From Lepidostoma basale (lineage: Eukaryota; Arthropoda; Insecta; Trichoptera; Lepidostomatidae): 64,000 nucleotides of DNA. The DNA lies in assembly GCA_022606425.2 (NCBI GenBank), contig JAHDVF020001574.1:1-64000 (forward strand), in the 5' to 3' direction. Under the pieces are notes generated by a model. The model searched no databases and had not been told where the DNA came from. It was given only the letters and a program-made list of their open reading frames with translations. The position numbers and the translations under genes were made by a program. Below are positions 55,038 to 63,514 of this stretch, one piece after another (within the stretch, counting starts at the first letter, position 1; every line of letters starts with the position of its first letter).

Positions 55038-55076
55038 ACGCTGATGAAGGGATTCTGTATCCCGAAACATGTTTGT
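55038..55076 (+). ncRNA. Hammerhead ribozyme candidate (HH4)
   Basis: Stem I ACG/TGT with one wobble (55038-55040, 55074-55076), CTGATGA 55041-55047, an extra A, stem II GGGAT/ATCCC with loop TCTGT, GAAA 55064-55067, palindrome ACATGT 55067-55072, cleavage predicted after T55073. Stem I is short; the LINE duplication ends inside it. Confidence 0.72.
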
Positions 55077-55135
55077 TTTAATATTTGATTTATATTTTAT
55101 TTCTATTAAATTAAGTGTTGTTATAAATTAAAAAA

Positions 55136-55560
55136 AAATGTTCAATTATGAATGCACAACACAAAGCAATGGTGATTATGGAAGACAATTAAAAAAATGT
55201 TTTGTATTCATTCAAAAACACAGTTAGATCTATTTAATAGCCGTTACATTATTCACTAGTTGTTATGGTCTAATTTATCTCGTGCAACGGCCATTTGGCT
55301 TCGTTCTTAAAATATTCTCTTTACTAAAATCAATAGCTTTAGTGCAATAAATCACCACTAAAACTCCATTAAAAAAAATCTTTTCAAAACATAAAATATT
55401 AAACCATTAAGCTATTGTTAGTGTTCAGTTCCACTCCCTGGTACTCCATTTAATTTTAATTTGCACATTAACGTATTTAGGTTCTTGTACTTTGTTTAAA
55501 ACATTTTTGGTTAGTTTATATCGTTCTCCCGATGATGCAGATGTAAAAACATTGGAACCA
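55136..55560. other. AT-rich, no gene
   Basis: Nothing recognisable. Confidence 0.4.
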
Positions 55561-55805
55561 TGTTAACAACAACAAACAATTACGCCGTTTCTCCAAAGCG
55601 GTAGGCAGAAAGAATGGACCGCGACAGCGACACACATATCTAGCTTCCTCCACATTAATACAGCGAGTCATACACGCACGTCGATGCCTGACCTTAAATT
55701 TTTTTTTAATCTGGTCATGCCAATTTTTTGTCGGTTTCCCACGACTCCGTATTCCATCCACACCGTTAAGGTATACTTTCTTAACCATTCTTCTTCATCC
55801 ATGCG
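55561..55805 (-). mobile_element. LINE-A copy, TTG-tail subfamily
   Basis: Minus strand: MVKKVYLNGVDGIRSRGKPT, KNWHDQIKKKFKVRHRRACM, TRCINVEEARYVC, ending GGCGTAATTG and TTGTTGTTG. Confidence 0.85.
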
Positions 55806-56300
55806 ACCTTTTCAGAACATCACTGCCCTCAAGGTTCTTTATACAACCATGGTTCGCTCACATCTTGAATTCGTATATCCTGTTTGGTCCCTTTACTATT
55901 CCGCGCATATCCAACGCATAGAAAGAGTTCAAAATTCATATTGAATTCGCTCATATTGAAGATTTTAAAATAAATTCTAATATCATTGATAATCTTTGGT
56001 ATTAGTCTTTTTAAAAAAATATATATATATTCCTCAAACATATCAATTTCAAAATGTGCAGGTCTTTTCCTGATTATAGGTCAGCCCTTACGTTTCACTC
56101 CTTAGACTCTCTCGAATATAGACAAACACTAAACGATATGATGCTACGTCACAAAATCATACATTTCAGAATTGATAACTCAGAACTTCTTAGCAAATTG
56201 ACCATTAATACCCCTATTTTTCGTACAAGACACACCGCGAGTATTCCACCTTCCTGCTTATCGCACTAATTACGCTCAAAGCGGGGCAATGTACCGGATA
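55806..56300 (+). mobile_element. Jockey-like LINE C-terminus split by SINE-2
   Basis: Plus strand: NITALKVLYTTMVRSHLEFV, WSLYYSAHIQRIERVQN, then the SINE fragment, then MCRSFPDYRSALTFHSLDSL, RQTLNDMMLRHKIIHFRIDN and INTPIFRTRHTASIPP. The two halves are consecutive parts of a Jockey-type domain (IERVQxRF ... LxSLxxRR). A stop precedes the last part. Confidence 0.8.
55945..56017 (+). mobile_element. SINE-2 3' part inserted in the Jockey-like LINE
   Basis: CTCATATTGAAGATTTTAAA, ATAAATTCTAATATCATTGA and a TTTTTAAAAAAA tail equal the last 75 bp of SINE-2 at 7930-8003. Confidence 0.75.
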
Positions 56301-56664
56301 TGCGACACTTGCAACAAAATTTTTAATGCAATCGATGTTTTTCACGTAAACGCTTATGATTTTAAAAAAATAGTTGCAGCAACTTTCGGAGTGTATAGTG
56401 CTATAATGTTCGATTCCTTTATTTGTATTATTATTATTATCTTTTTGTCAATTTTTATACTATTACCTTAGTTTTATTTTGATTTCTAGTTTAGTTAAAT
56501 CACGTTTCATAAGTCTATAATGTTAACTCTGTTCATTCATTTATATTTGTGGTAACAATAACATGTAATTGGTCTTATTTAAGTACTTGTTTGTGTATTT
56601 TTATATATATACTTATTCGCTGTTTGTTACCCTAAAATAAAAAAATGGAAATAAAAAAAAATAG
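56301..56664. other. AT-rich tail region of the Jockey-like copy
   Basis: May include its 3' UTR up to the A-rich stretch at 56634-56662; no coding signal. Confidence 0.4.
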
Positions 56665-56725
56665 ATGTTCAAACGTAGTGATCCTTTCATAATTTTGTTC
56701 ACAATACTTTCTTCCCCTCTACATC
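56665..56725 (-). mobile_element. LINE-A fragment
   Basis: AACGTAGTGATCCTTTCATA and ATTTTGTTCACAATACTTTC match the NKIMKGSLRWFG region on the minus strand. Confidence 0.6.
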
Positions 56726-56781
56726 TCTCCTCCTATGATGCTAAACTCCAGCTATCTCTTCATCCTTTTGAGGGTCTACCT

Positions 56782-57026
56782 CAACCATACTCAACCTGCG
56801 GCCCGCCAAGCTTTTTTGTGCAGCCCTAAACACATTTATTATCAGGGACATAAATTACAAATTCCCAAATTTATTCCCAAAAAACAAACATTTGACAGGC
56901 AAGTATGCGCAAATAATTTAGCTTGTGCCAAAATGATTTTTTCGTCATACCAATATAGTGTTGCGGCCCGCGTAGCTTTACAAATAGATGTATGTGGCCC
57001 GAAGACAAAAAGGTTAAGTATCATTG
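56782..57026. mobile_element. hAT-type MITE, 245 bp, with 8-bp TSD
   Basis: The left end CAACCATACTCAACCTG and the complement of the right end CAATGATACTTAACCTT match at 12 of 17 positions. Flanks GTCTACCT (56774-56781) and GTATACCT (57027-57034) differ at one base. GCGGCCCGC-type words occur near the left end and inside. No transposase. Short open frames inside are not genes. Confidence 0.8.
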
Positions 57027-57189
57027 GTATACCTGGTGGACGCCGTCCATCTGATATTCCATTGTGTTTTGAATGATGACTTAATTATTATAGTATTAAT
57101 CACAAAGGAGGCAATTACAAGGAAAATTAATACATATTTAATATTGTTGGAAACATACAAAACGCTTTGTTTTAATTTATGAGAGTTAC

Positions 57190-57262
57190 GTGTTTCGTCT
57201 TGTGAAGCATGTCAATCCTATAATACCATATACCTATAATAAAACTTATTTGGACGTTTTCG
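57190..57262. repeat. Single TTCTAGAAG-family arm
   Basis: GTGTTTCGTCTTGTGAAGCA, TGTCAATCCTATAATA and ATAAAACTTATTTGGACG; diverged. Confidence 0.45.
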
Positions 57263-57407
57263 TCAACACGATATATTTATTTGGATTACAATCAATTAAA
57301 TTTAATATTCAATTCCCATGTTCGAAAAGTCCCCGTTAATCCTCCCATCTCCTCAATTTTTATTATACCCCCTCCACCTTTATACATTACTCCACCCTGT
57401 TACTGCA

Positions 57408-58432
57408 CTGCCAGTGTTAGGGTAAATGGAGACATCACGCCTTGGTTTGATATCACGAAGGGTGTTAAGCAGGGCTGCGTGATGTCTCCATGGTTGTTCA
57501 ATCTGTATATGGACAAGTGTATGAAAGAACTTAAAGGTATAAATGCTGGTGCTAAGATGAGTGATCTGTCTGTAAACTGTCTGCTTTACACGGACGATGC
57601 CGTTCTCGTTGCGGATAGTGCGGACGAATTACAAGTCTTGGTGTCGAGAATGTATGAGGTATGCAAGTCAAATGATTTAATGATGAATGTCGGAAAGTCA
57701 AAGGTGATGGTTTTCGAAAGGGAAGAGCAAATGACAGTTTGTAATATAAATGTGAACGAAGAGAACTTGGAACAGGTGAGGGAATTTGTGTATTTAGGTA
57801 GCATGTTCACAGCAGATGCCCGAACGGATAGTGACGTCGAAAGAAGGGTTGGTGCGGGTAACAAAGTGAATGGAGCTTTAAAAATAGTTATTGGAAACAA
57901 GAATTTATCAATGAAAGCGAAAACGGCCGTTCACAATGGAGTTCTGGTCCCAACCCTAATGTATGGAAGCGAAGCATGGAACTGGCAGAAGAAGGATGAG
58001 AGCAGAATAAATGCGGTAGAGATGAGGTCCCTAAGACGTATGTGTGGTAGAACGATATACGACAGAATCTCAAATGCTGATATAAGAAAGGAATTTAGAG
58101 CGGAAGAAGGTAATATGAACAAAATTATGAAAGGATCGCTGCGTTGGTTCGGACATATGGAACGCATGGATGGAGAAAGAATGGTTAAGAAAGTATACGT
58201 TAATGATGTAAATGGGGTACGAAGTCGAGGCAGACTGAGGAAAACATGGCATGACCAAATTAATCAAATTTTAAAGGTTGGTCATGTTAGAAGTCGGAGG
58301 AATCGACGTGCGTGTATGACTTGTTGTATGAATGTGGAGGAAGCTAGAGAGGTTTGCCAGGATAGAGTAGTGTGGCGGTCCATTCTCTCTGCCTACCCCT
58401 GCGGGGAAACGGCGTGATGGTTTGTTGTTGTT
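57408..58432 (+). mobile_element. LINE-A, longest copy, intact frame
   Basis: The open frame runs from upstream to the stop at 58415-58417, about 335 codons of it LINE: RT motif B (GVKQGCVMSPWLFNLYMD), motif C as YTDD (LLYTDDAVLVADS) instead of YADD, GKSKVM, FVYLGSMFT, TLMYGSEAWNWQKKDESRIN, AVEMRSLRRMCGR, SLRWFGHMERM, GRLRKTWHDQINQILK, then SILSAYPCGETA. The stop lies in GCGTGATGG and TTGTTGTTG follows, so there is essentially no 3' UTR. The endonuclease and first RT motifs are missing (5' truncated). Reference for all other LINE-A pieces. Confidence 0.93.
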
Positions 58433-58444
58433 GTTAAAATTTTA

Positions 58445-58535
58445 TTCATTGAAAAAGGTTGGGTCACAACCGAAACATGTCTGTGAAAAGTGTGATAAAA
58501 TGTTGTTAAAATACTAAGTGTAATATTCATTTAAA
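58445..58535 (+). repeat. Single fold-back arm downstream of LINE-A
   Basis: ATTGAAAAAGGTTGGGTCAC, stem II GGTTG/CAACC and GAAACATGTCTG. The first box is decayed (TTGAAAA). ACTAAGTGTAATATTCAT is shared with 48283-48445. Confidence 0.6.
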
Positions 58536-59184
58536 TGTTTATTTGGTGTTTGACAGCATTATTCAAGAAACAATAAATAAAATGGAACACATTTTTAACA
58601 AATAAATTTTTATTTATTTCTTACAAAAATACAAAATAAGTCATCTGTGGCCTTAGAATGGTTAGATAATTGGCTATTATTAATTAAAATTAGATATTTT
58701 CTAAATAAAAATATTAATATCACTTCTTTGTTACCTTCTTATTAACTATAACATATTTTTATTTCTTGTAAATATGACACAATCAAGTTAAAAACCACAT
58801 GCTCCTTCTATTTAAAATCACACCTAACAAAGTTTTAAAATTTTAGATTGTGTTTCGTTGTTTAAGTTTTATAGAGCTCATATTGATTAAATTATTTATA
58901 TTGTTTTATTTGATGGACGACGGATAACTGTTGCTGAAACTAAATGTAAAAGCAAACTGTTATAAATAATATTTTTAACTATTAATATAAATATATTTTA
59001 ACGTAAAATATAAATAATAGTAATCTCAAAAATTTCGTTCAGATCTTATAAATAATTATTGCATCAATCAATAAACCATTGACCATAGACTCTGTTTGCA
59101 AAATAAAATAAACCATACTTTTGTATAAAGCATTTAATTTGTGGTGTGGAATTGTTAAAAACAGTTTTACTAGTTTTTTACATC
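58536..59184. other. AT-rich, no gene
   Basis: Starts with TTTGACAGCATTATTCAAGA, a word resembling the fold-back flank at 30870; otherwise nothing. Confidence 0.4.
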
Positions 59185-59375
59185 ACATTTCTTTGGCCGA
59201 GACCAACCGGTTTTTAACCTAAGTTCACATTTGGCCTAATATTTCTTATACCTCTCTTCCCATCTTCCCATTTTATATGATTTTTATTTAGTTTATTTTG
59301 TAACCCCGATGAAGCTCTAGCGGAAATGAAACCAGTTGGTTTTAACAAAACAAAGTGGTCTAAAAACTAGTATAA
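59185..59375. repeat. HH5 fold-back, second copy
   Basis: GACCAACCGGTTTTTAACC at the left mirrors CCAGTTGGTTTTAAC at the right. The plus-strand motif at 59301-59344 has stem I AACC/GGTT, CCGATGA (U4 changed to C), an extra A, a broken stem II and GAAACCAGTT. Confidence 0.62.
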
Positions 59376-59735
59376 GTATTTTTAAAATAAACCAATTGAA
59401 GATAGTTTTATATAATAATACAGTTGTTATAAAATTATCTTGTTCATCATTTAAAATACTAGATTTCAGTTAAAATTTAAGAATTCTTCGGATATAATCA
59501 ATTTGTACGTCTTGAAAAACATGTACAATGATATTAAATACATAAAGACTTGTACACATTTTAATATCATAAGTATAAAAATATATTGTCAGATACATTG
59601 TAATTTTTTTTTTAATATGTCATGATAAGCTCGATAAATACTAATAAGTAATAATTAATAATATCAAAACAATTATATACCAGGAATAAATACCTGGCAG
59701 CTTGCAAATGTGCTTAATCAATACTATGAAATGTA

Positions 59736-59949
59736 TTACACTGGATTTTTTCAAAAGAAAACACTGTTTAATATTCCACTGTACAATATTTATAGACTAC
59801 ACAACGTGTTTCCGAGTTTTCTCCATCTTCAGGTGTAAATATACGACTGATCGGTCGTACAATTTACACCAAAACATGTTGTGTATTCTATAAATACAGT
59901 ATAGTGGAATATTAAACAGTGTTTTCTGTTGAAAAAATCTAGTGTGATT
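59736..59949. repeat. HH6 fold-back, 214 bp
   Basis: AATATTCCACTGTACAATAT is mirrored by ACAGTATAGTGGAATATT; the outer words AAAACACTGTTTAATATTCC and GGAATATTAAACAGTGTTTT are exact complements. The left arm has a full motif on the minus strand; the right arm keeps stem I and ACATGTT but has lost stem II. Confidence 0.82.
59797..59838 (-). ncRNA. Hammerhead ribozyme candidate (HH6)
   Basis: Stem I TTACAC/GTGTAG (six pairs, one wobble), CTGAAGA, an extra T, stem II GGAG/CTCG (three good pairs around an AAAA loop), GAAACACGTT. Stem III is weak (AC/GT around AC). Confidence 0.65.
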
Positions 59950-59979
59950 ACAATGGAATTTCCCAGTGTTACCGCCTTA

Positions 59980-60770
59980 ACTTTCAAGAAAATATGAAAT
60001 GTATATTTATGTAATCTTTTTTATATAAAGCTTTAAATTGTTATACTTATTGTCCGTATTCGGAGTAATCCATTTTCCTAATAAAAATTAGAATTATTAT
60101 TTAGAATAAATAAAAATATAATGAAATGACACGTAAATGAAAAATAACCTACCAACTGATTATCAAAATCATTCGTCCTTTAATAAATTATATAATATTA
60201 TATCATACACATAATAAATACAGTAATTAAGATAAAAATGTGAAATTCATAAAAAAAATCTGACATGTATGTATCATATGCATTATATTGCTAATCAAAA
60301 AAGACAACTAATATAATCTCTAAAACAAGTAATGATTTCAAGACTTTAAAAAAGTCAGTTAGATAAAATTTTGGTTCAAAGCGTTTTATTATGGCAGGAC
60401 AACATAAATAAATATTTGAAGCTATAAGTATCGCTTGATCAGATATGGAGTATTTCATCAGATATACTTCAGTACATATTACATATTTTCCAGCTTGTGC
60501 AAACAACCTACCTCTGATGATATCAGGAGGGAGGGCATTTAAACTGTTGGACGTTTTCTGATTTTGTAATAGAAGGTAGTACTTTGCTCTTTTCTTCCTG
60601 ATCTAATGTCTTACAAATTTATGTGTATTAATTTGTTAATGTATACTATATTGGATACAATTTATTTGAAATATTGTATTAAGAATGTTTATAAGGTTAT
60701 TGTATTAATTATTCATGTTTTGGGAATATAATACTATGTTTTAATAGATGCATACAAAAAATATAGATGT
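59980..60770. other. AT-rich, no gene
   Basis: Nothing recognisable. Confidence 0.4.
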
Positions 60771-61257
60771 ACACGTTCTGTTCGGAAAGTAAAGTCAGTG
60801 ATTTTTTTTATGCAACTGTATGTTGGAATGCGCGCGGACTGGTTAGGAATATTAGTGGAGGAAGTCAGTAAACGAATGCTGGGTAGCTCGATCTTTTCCA
60901 GTCATCCGGAGAGTAAGGACAGGCGTTTCCGTTGAAGTTGTTTTGTGACCTTGTACAAGTCAAAATGCAGAGAGAAAAGTGTGCACGACAACGCGTCAAC
61001 CCACAGTCACTCGTCACCAACTACCTGGCAAAGCAGGGGTTTAATGATTCCCCAGCCCCCCTAAACTGTTCGGAGCTGGCTCCCCTCAACGAAAGCATAT
61101 CGAGACCATCAAGGGGATCCATGGGGAACCTGGAAAAATCACTGGAGCTGATGGATCAACGCAGGAGGAGCCTATTTGAAGAATTTTGATGTGTTTTAAC
61201 GAAAAGTTCAATGATTTCTTTGTGATCGACTCACTGACATTACTTTCTGGACACACC
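60771..61257 (+). mobile_element. Mariner-like element, internally deleted
   Basis: The inner 21 bases of the left end (60781-60801, TTCGGAAAGTAAAGTCAGTG) match the complement of the right end (61231-61251) at 18 of 21 positions. At 60981 one frame reads VHDNASTHS and, after a frameshift, PP and SELAPLNE, like the HDNA...PPYSPDLAP block around the second catalytic Asp of mariner transposases. The rest of the transposase is gone. A short open frame across it (60932-61189) is not a gene. Confidence 0.7.
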
Positions 61258-61261
61258 ATCG

Positions 61262-61470
61262 ATAATGAAAACCCGATTGCTTTATCGGTTCTAAATATTT
61301 TATTTTATTTATAATATATACATAAATATATAAATTGTATTTATATATTTCCTACTACTGAGTTTGAGAATGCCCTCGCAAGGCGAAACATTTTTATAAC
61401 TAGTATATATATATTTTTATATATAAAAAAAAATCACTCTAAAACCGATAAGCAATTACGTTTTCATTAT
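61262..61470. repeat. Fold-back with GGCGAAACAT centre
   Basis: CCGATTGCTTTATCGGTT at the left mirrors AACCGATAAGCAATTACG at the right. The centre has stem II-like GCC/GGC before GAAACAT. AATGGAGTTTTACATAATAA follows, a word shared with the TTCTAGAAG family. Confidence 0.68.
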
Positions 61471-61741
61471 ATATATAATAATATTTTATAATGGAGTTTT
61501 ACATAATAAAGACCACAATCATCAATAAGATGCATACGCACTTTCCGAACTCATCACATTCTTATTTCGATCCGTTGTCCTAAAATTAATATTCTCTTTC
61601 GCGAGTCTATTTGCGAACGTCCAGTTTCTATCACTGGTCTTGGTCCAGCAACTTGGTTTAATGACGGTCTTTTGAGGACTTGATTTAGGAATAATGAATT
61701 CATTAAGACTCGATTGCATATGGTCCTAATACAATTAAAAC

Positions 61742-61747
61742 TTTATT
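61742..61747 (-). promoter_or_regulatory. Polyadenylation signal of the ABCG gene
   Basis: AATAAA on the minus strand begins three bases after the stop codon. It is the nearest signal; others could be used further downstream. Confidence 0.5.
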
Positions 61748-61750
61748 ATA

Positions 61751-62095
61751 CTATTTTCGAGATTTCCAAACCCTATACTTCAAAACGCAGAACAATGTGA
61801 TGTATATGAAAACAATGTACCCAAATAGGAACAACAAGTCGTAGGCGTAGTCAAATCTAATACTCATTTCGTTAAGGTATTTTGTAGGTTTGGAGAACTG
61901 ACAGTAGATCTCTGCGCAGTTTAGCTTGGGTCTATCAAGGCCATACACAGCTTGCAGGATGGCCTCGAACCCGTACCCGAAGTAGGACATGTAGGATATC
62001 TTCTCCATGTAGGCGGGGAGCTCGTTGAAGCGAATGAAGAAGCCAGAGAACATAAGCATCGGGATTGTCATGGCTGGCAAGACGAAGAGTGCCAA
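61751..62095 (-). CDS. ABCG-family transporter, terminal coding exon
   Basis: The exon begins after a polypyrimidine-rich acceptor ending TTTTCCACAG and reads LALFVLPAMTIPMLMFSGFF from its first base, so the intron appears to lie between codons. It encodes 114 residues and stops at TAG (61751-61753). Seen: a hydrophobic helix (residues 1-22), an extracellular loop with FNELPAYMEKISYMSYFGYG, YGLDRP, two cysteines six apart (NCAEIYC), and a last helix (YDLLFLFGYIVFIYITLFC) with a short basic tail. This is the end of the transmembrane domain of ABCG half-transporters, most like the ABCG1/ABCG4 group of insects, which export lipids or sterols. The ATPase domain and other exons are outside the window. 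Which paralogue it is cannot be told from this exon. Confidence 0.9.
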   Translation of the reverse strand: MALFVLPAMTIPMLMFSGFFIRFNELPAYMEKISYMSYFGYGFEAILQAVYGLDRPKLNCAEIYCQFSKPTKYLNEMSIRFDYAYDLLFLFGYIVFIYITLFCVLKYRVWKSRK

Positions 62096-62304
62096 CTGTG
62101 GAAAACACAATACATTATTATTATTATAAATTCAAATTAATAAGCAAACAACTACCAATTGGAGAAACTTAAAATTTATTTTTATTTTAGATTATTTCCA
62201 TATTTCATCATTTCAAAATGCATAATTTAACAAACAGTTAAATTAAATAGTCCATTGTTTTGGCTGAAACACTTTGATACTTAGCTTTTTATATTTTAAC
62301 ATTA

Positions 62305-62578
62305 TTAACTGTTAAAATATAAAATCAATGGCATCACATTTTTTTATTTTTCACGACAGCTGTTTCGTCAGCCTTTGTTGACATCATCAGGTGTTACAAT
62401 ATTTTTTTCAATTGTTTTAATAAATTTTTGTGATTTCTTGAACCTTACTGTGCGTTTGTTCCAATGTCAATTTAAATAATTTCTTGGATAGCATTATTGA
62501 CTTTTTTGTCGCCAAAAAATAAAAAAATAATTAAAAATTGTGATATCATAATCAGCGTTTTATATTTTAACAGTTAAA
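62305..62578. repeat. HH2 fold-back inside the ABCG intron
   Basis: TTAACTGTTAAAATATAAAA (62305-62324) is mirrored at 62556-62575. The left side holds the best HH2 hammerhead; the right side has lost its own. Confidence 0.78.
62350..62396 (-). ncRNA. Hammerhead ribozyme candidate (HH2), best copy
   Basis: Minus strand: stem I CAC/GTG, CTGATGA (62390-62384), an extra T (62383), stem II GTCA/TGAC with loop ACAAAGGC, GAAA (62366-62363), palindrome ACAGCTGT (62363-62356), cleavage predicted after C at 62355. The 8-base palindrome would let two molecules share stem III. All core positions fit the consensus. Confidence 0.78.
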
Positions 62579-62670
62579 AAAAGATTGTAAAGTAATTTAT
62601 AAACATGGACATAGTTATTCTTATTCATATTAACGTTGGTAGTAATAATGAAAACAAAAAAAAATTGATA

Positions 62671-62847
62671 CAAAATTTCTTTATTATATATTTAGTGTGC
62701 TTCCACTTGTGTTTATCGTCGACCGGTTTTGGCAGCTTGCTGACATGCTATGCTTGCCGACCAGAAGATGGCAGCAAGCTGCCGAAACCGGTCGACGCTA
62801 AACACAAGTGGAAGCCCGGGAAATATATAGTAATAAAGAAATTTTGT
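62671..62847. repeat. HH8 fold-back, 177 bp
   Basis: The arms CTTCCACTTGTGTTTAT and AAACACAAGTGGAAG flank GTCGACCGGTTTTGG and CCGAAACCGGTCGAC. The plus-strand motif at 62762-62793 reads CAGAAGA (U4 changed to A), an extra T, stem II GGCAGC/GCTGCC and GAAACCGGTC. Confidence 0.8.
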
Positions 62848-63075
62848 ATAATATTTTTTTTGTTTTCATTATTTAAAATTAACATCTACCAAGAAATTTA
62901 AATAAAAAAAATTAATTAGTTGGTAGGAATATTAAATAGAATTTTTATCAATTCATTGTGAATTATGCTGCATTATATTTATGGTTTTGCCGTATTAAGC
63001 AAATAATTCGATAATAATTCATTAAATTGATTGAAAAAGAAAAAATAATTAAACTATGCATTAAATTAAATAATA

Positions 63076-63249
63076 CAATCCGTGTTTAGGGGACAGAACG
63101 CTTTGCTACTGATATAGCTTCGGTTCAATCCTCCGAAAGGATCCAATTTCTTCTTCATTATTGCTTTTGGTCACACATTGCTGATTATATTATATAATAA
63201 ATTATAATTCCATCAACTTAAATCCTTGGTGTTAGTTTAAAAAAAAAAA
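63076..63249 (+). mobile_element. SINE-2 copy
   Basis: Head GTTTAGGGGACAGAACGC, B-box GGTTCAATCC (63122-63131), body ATTTCTTCTTCATTATTGCT and CTTAAATCCTTGGTGTTAG, then an A-rich tail (63239-63249). Confidence 0.82.
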
Positions 63250-63514
63250 CAATTATACTAATGACCAAATTTATTTATCTTTCTTTCTAATGCAAAATTT
63301 AAACTTTTTTTTTACAAATGATAAATAATTAAAAAAAATAATGTGCTGTATTTTTAAAATATGACTTCAATATAAAACATTTAGAAGGTCAAAATACGAA
63401 TATCATAAAAAGCGACATCTATGGATGAAAAGTCTAAGCAATTGCGGGATTTGTCGACAAGTCGACGTTAACTTCACAACTCAGAAATCTGAGTGAGCTA
63501 ATAATGATTTTTTT

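Larger units (their letters stand above)
54333..55135. repeat. HH4 fold-back split by LINE-D
   Basis: The arms 54333-54445 and 55031-55135 are mirror images over about 100 bp (AACACAACACTTTATTT against TTAAGTGTTGTTATAAA at the outside). Each holds a hammerhead motif: minus 54391-54430, plus 55038-55076. Confidence 0.85.

Noticed and set aside
56735..57076. A 113-codon plus-strand protein
   Set aside because: Lies across the hAT MITE and its flanks; the frame is not conserved and has no motif.
60932..61189. An 85-codon protein gene near the ABCG gene
   Set aside because: It is an out-of-frame reading of a mariner transposase remnant between terminal repeats.
61522..61719. An additional ABCG exon or small gene downstream of the stop
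   Set aside because: No similarity to ABC transporters, and it lies beyond the stop and poly(A) signal; treated as downstream sequence.
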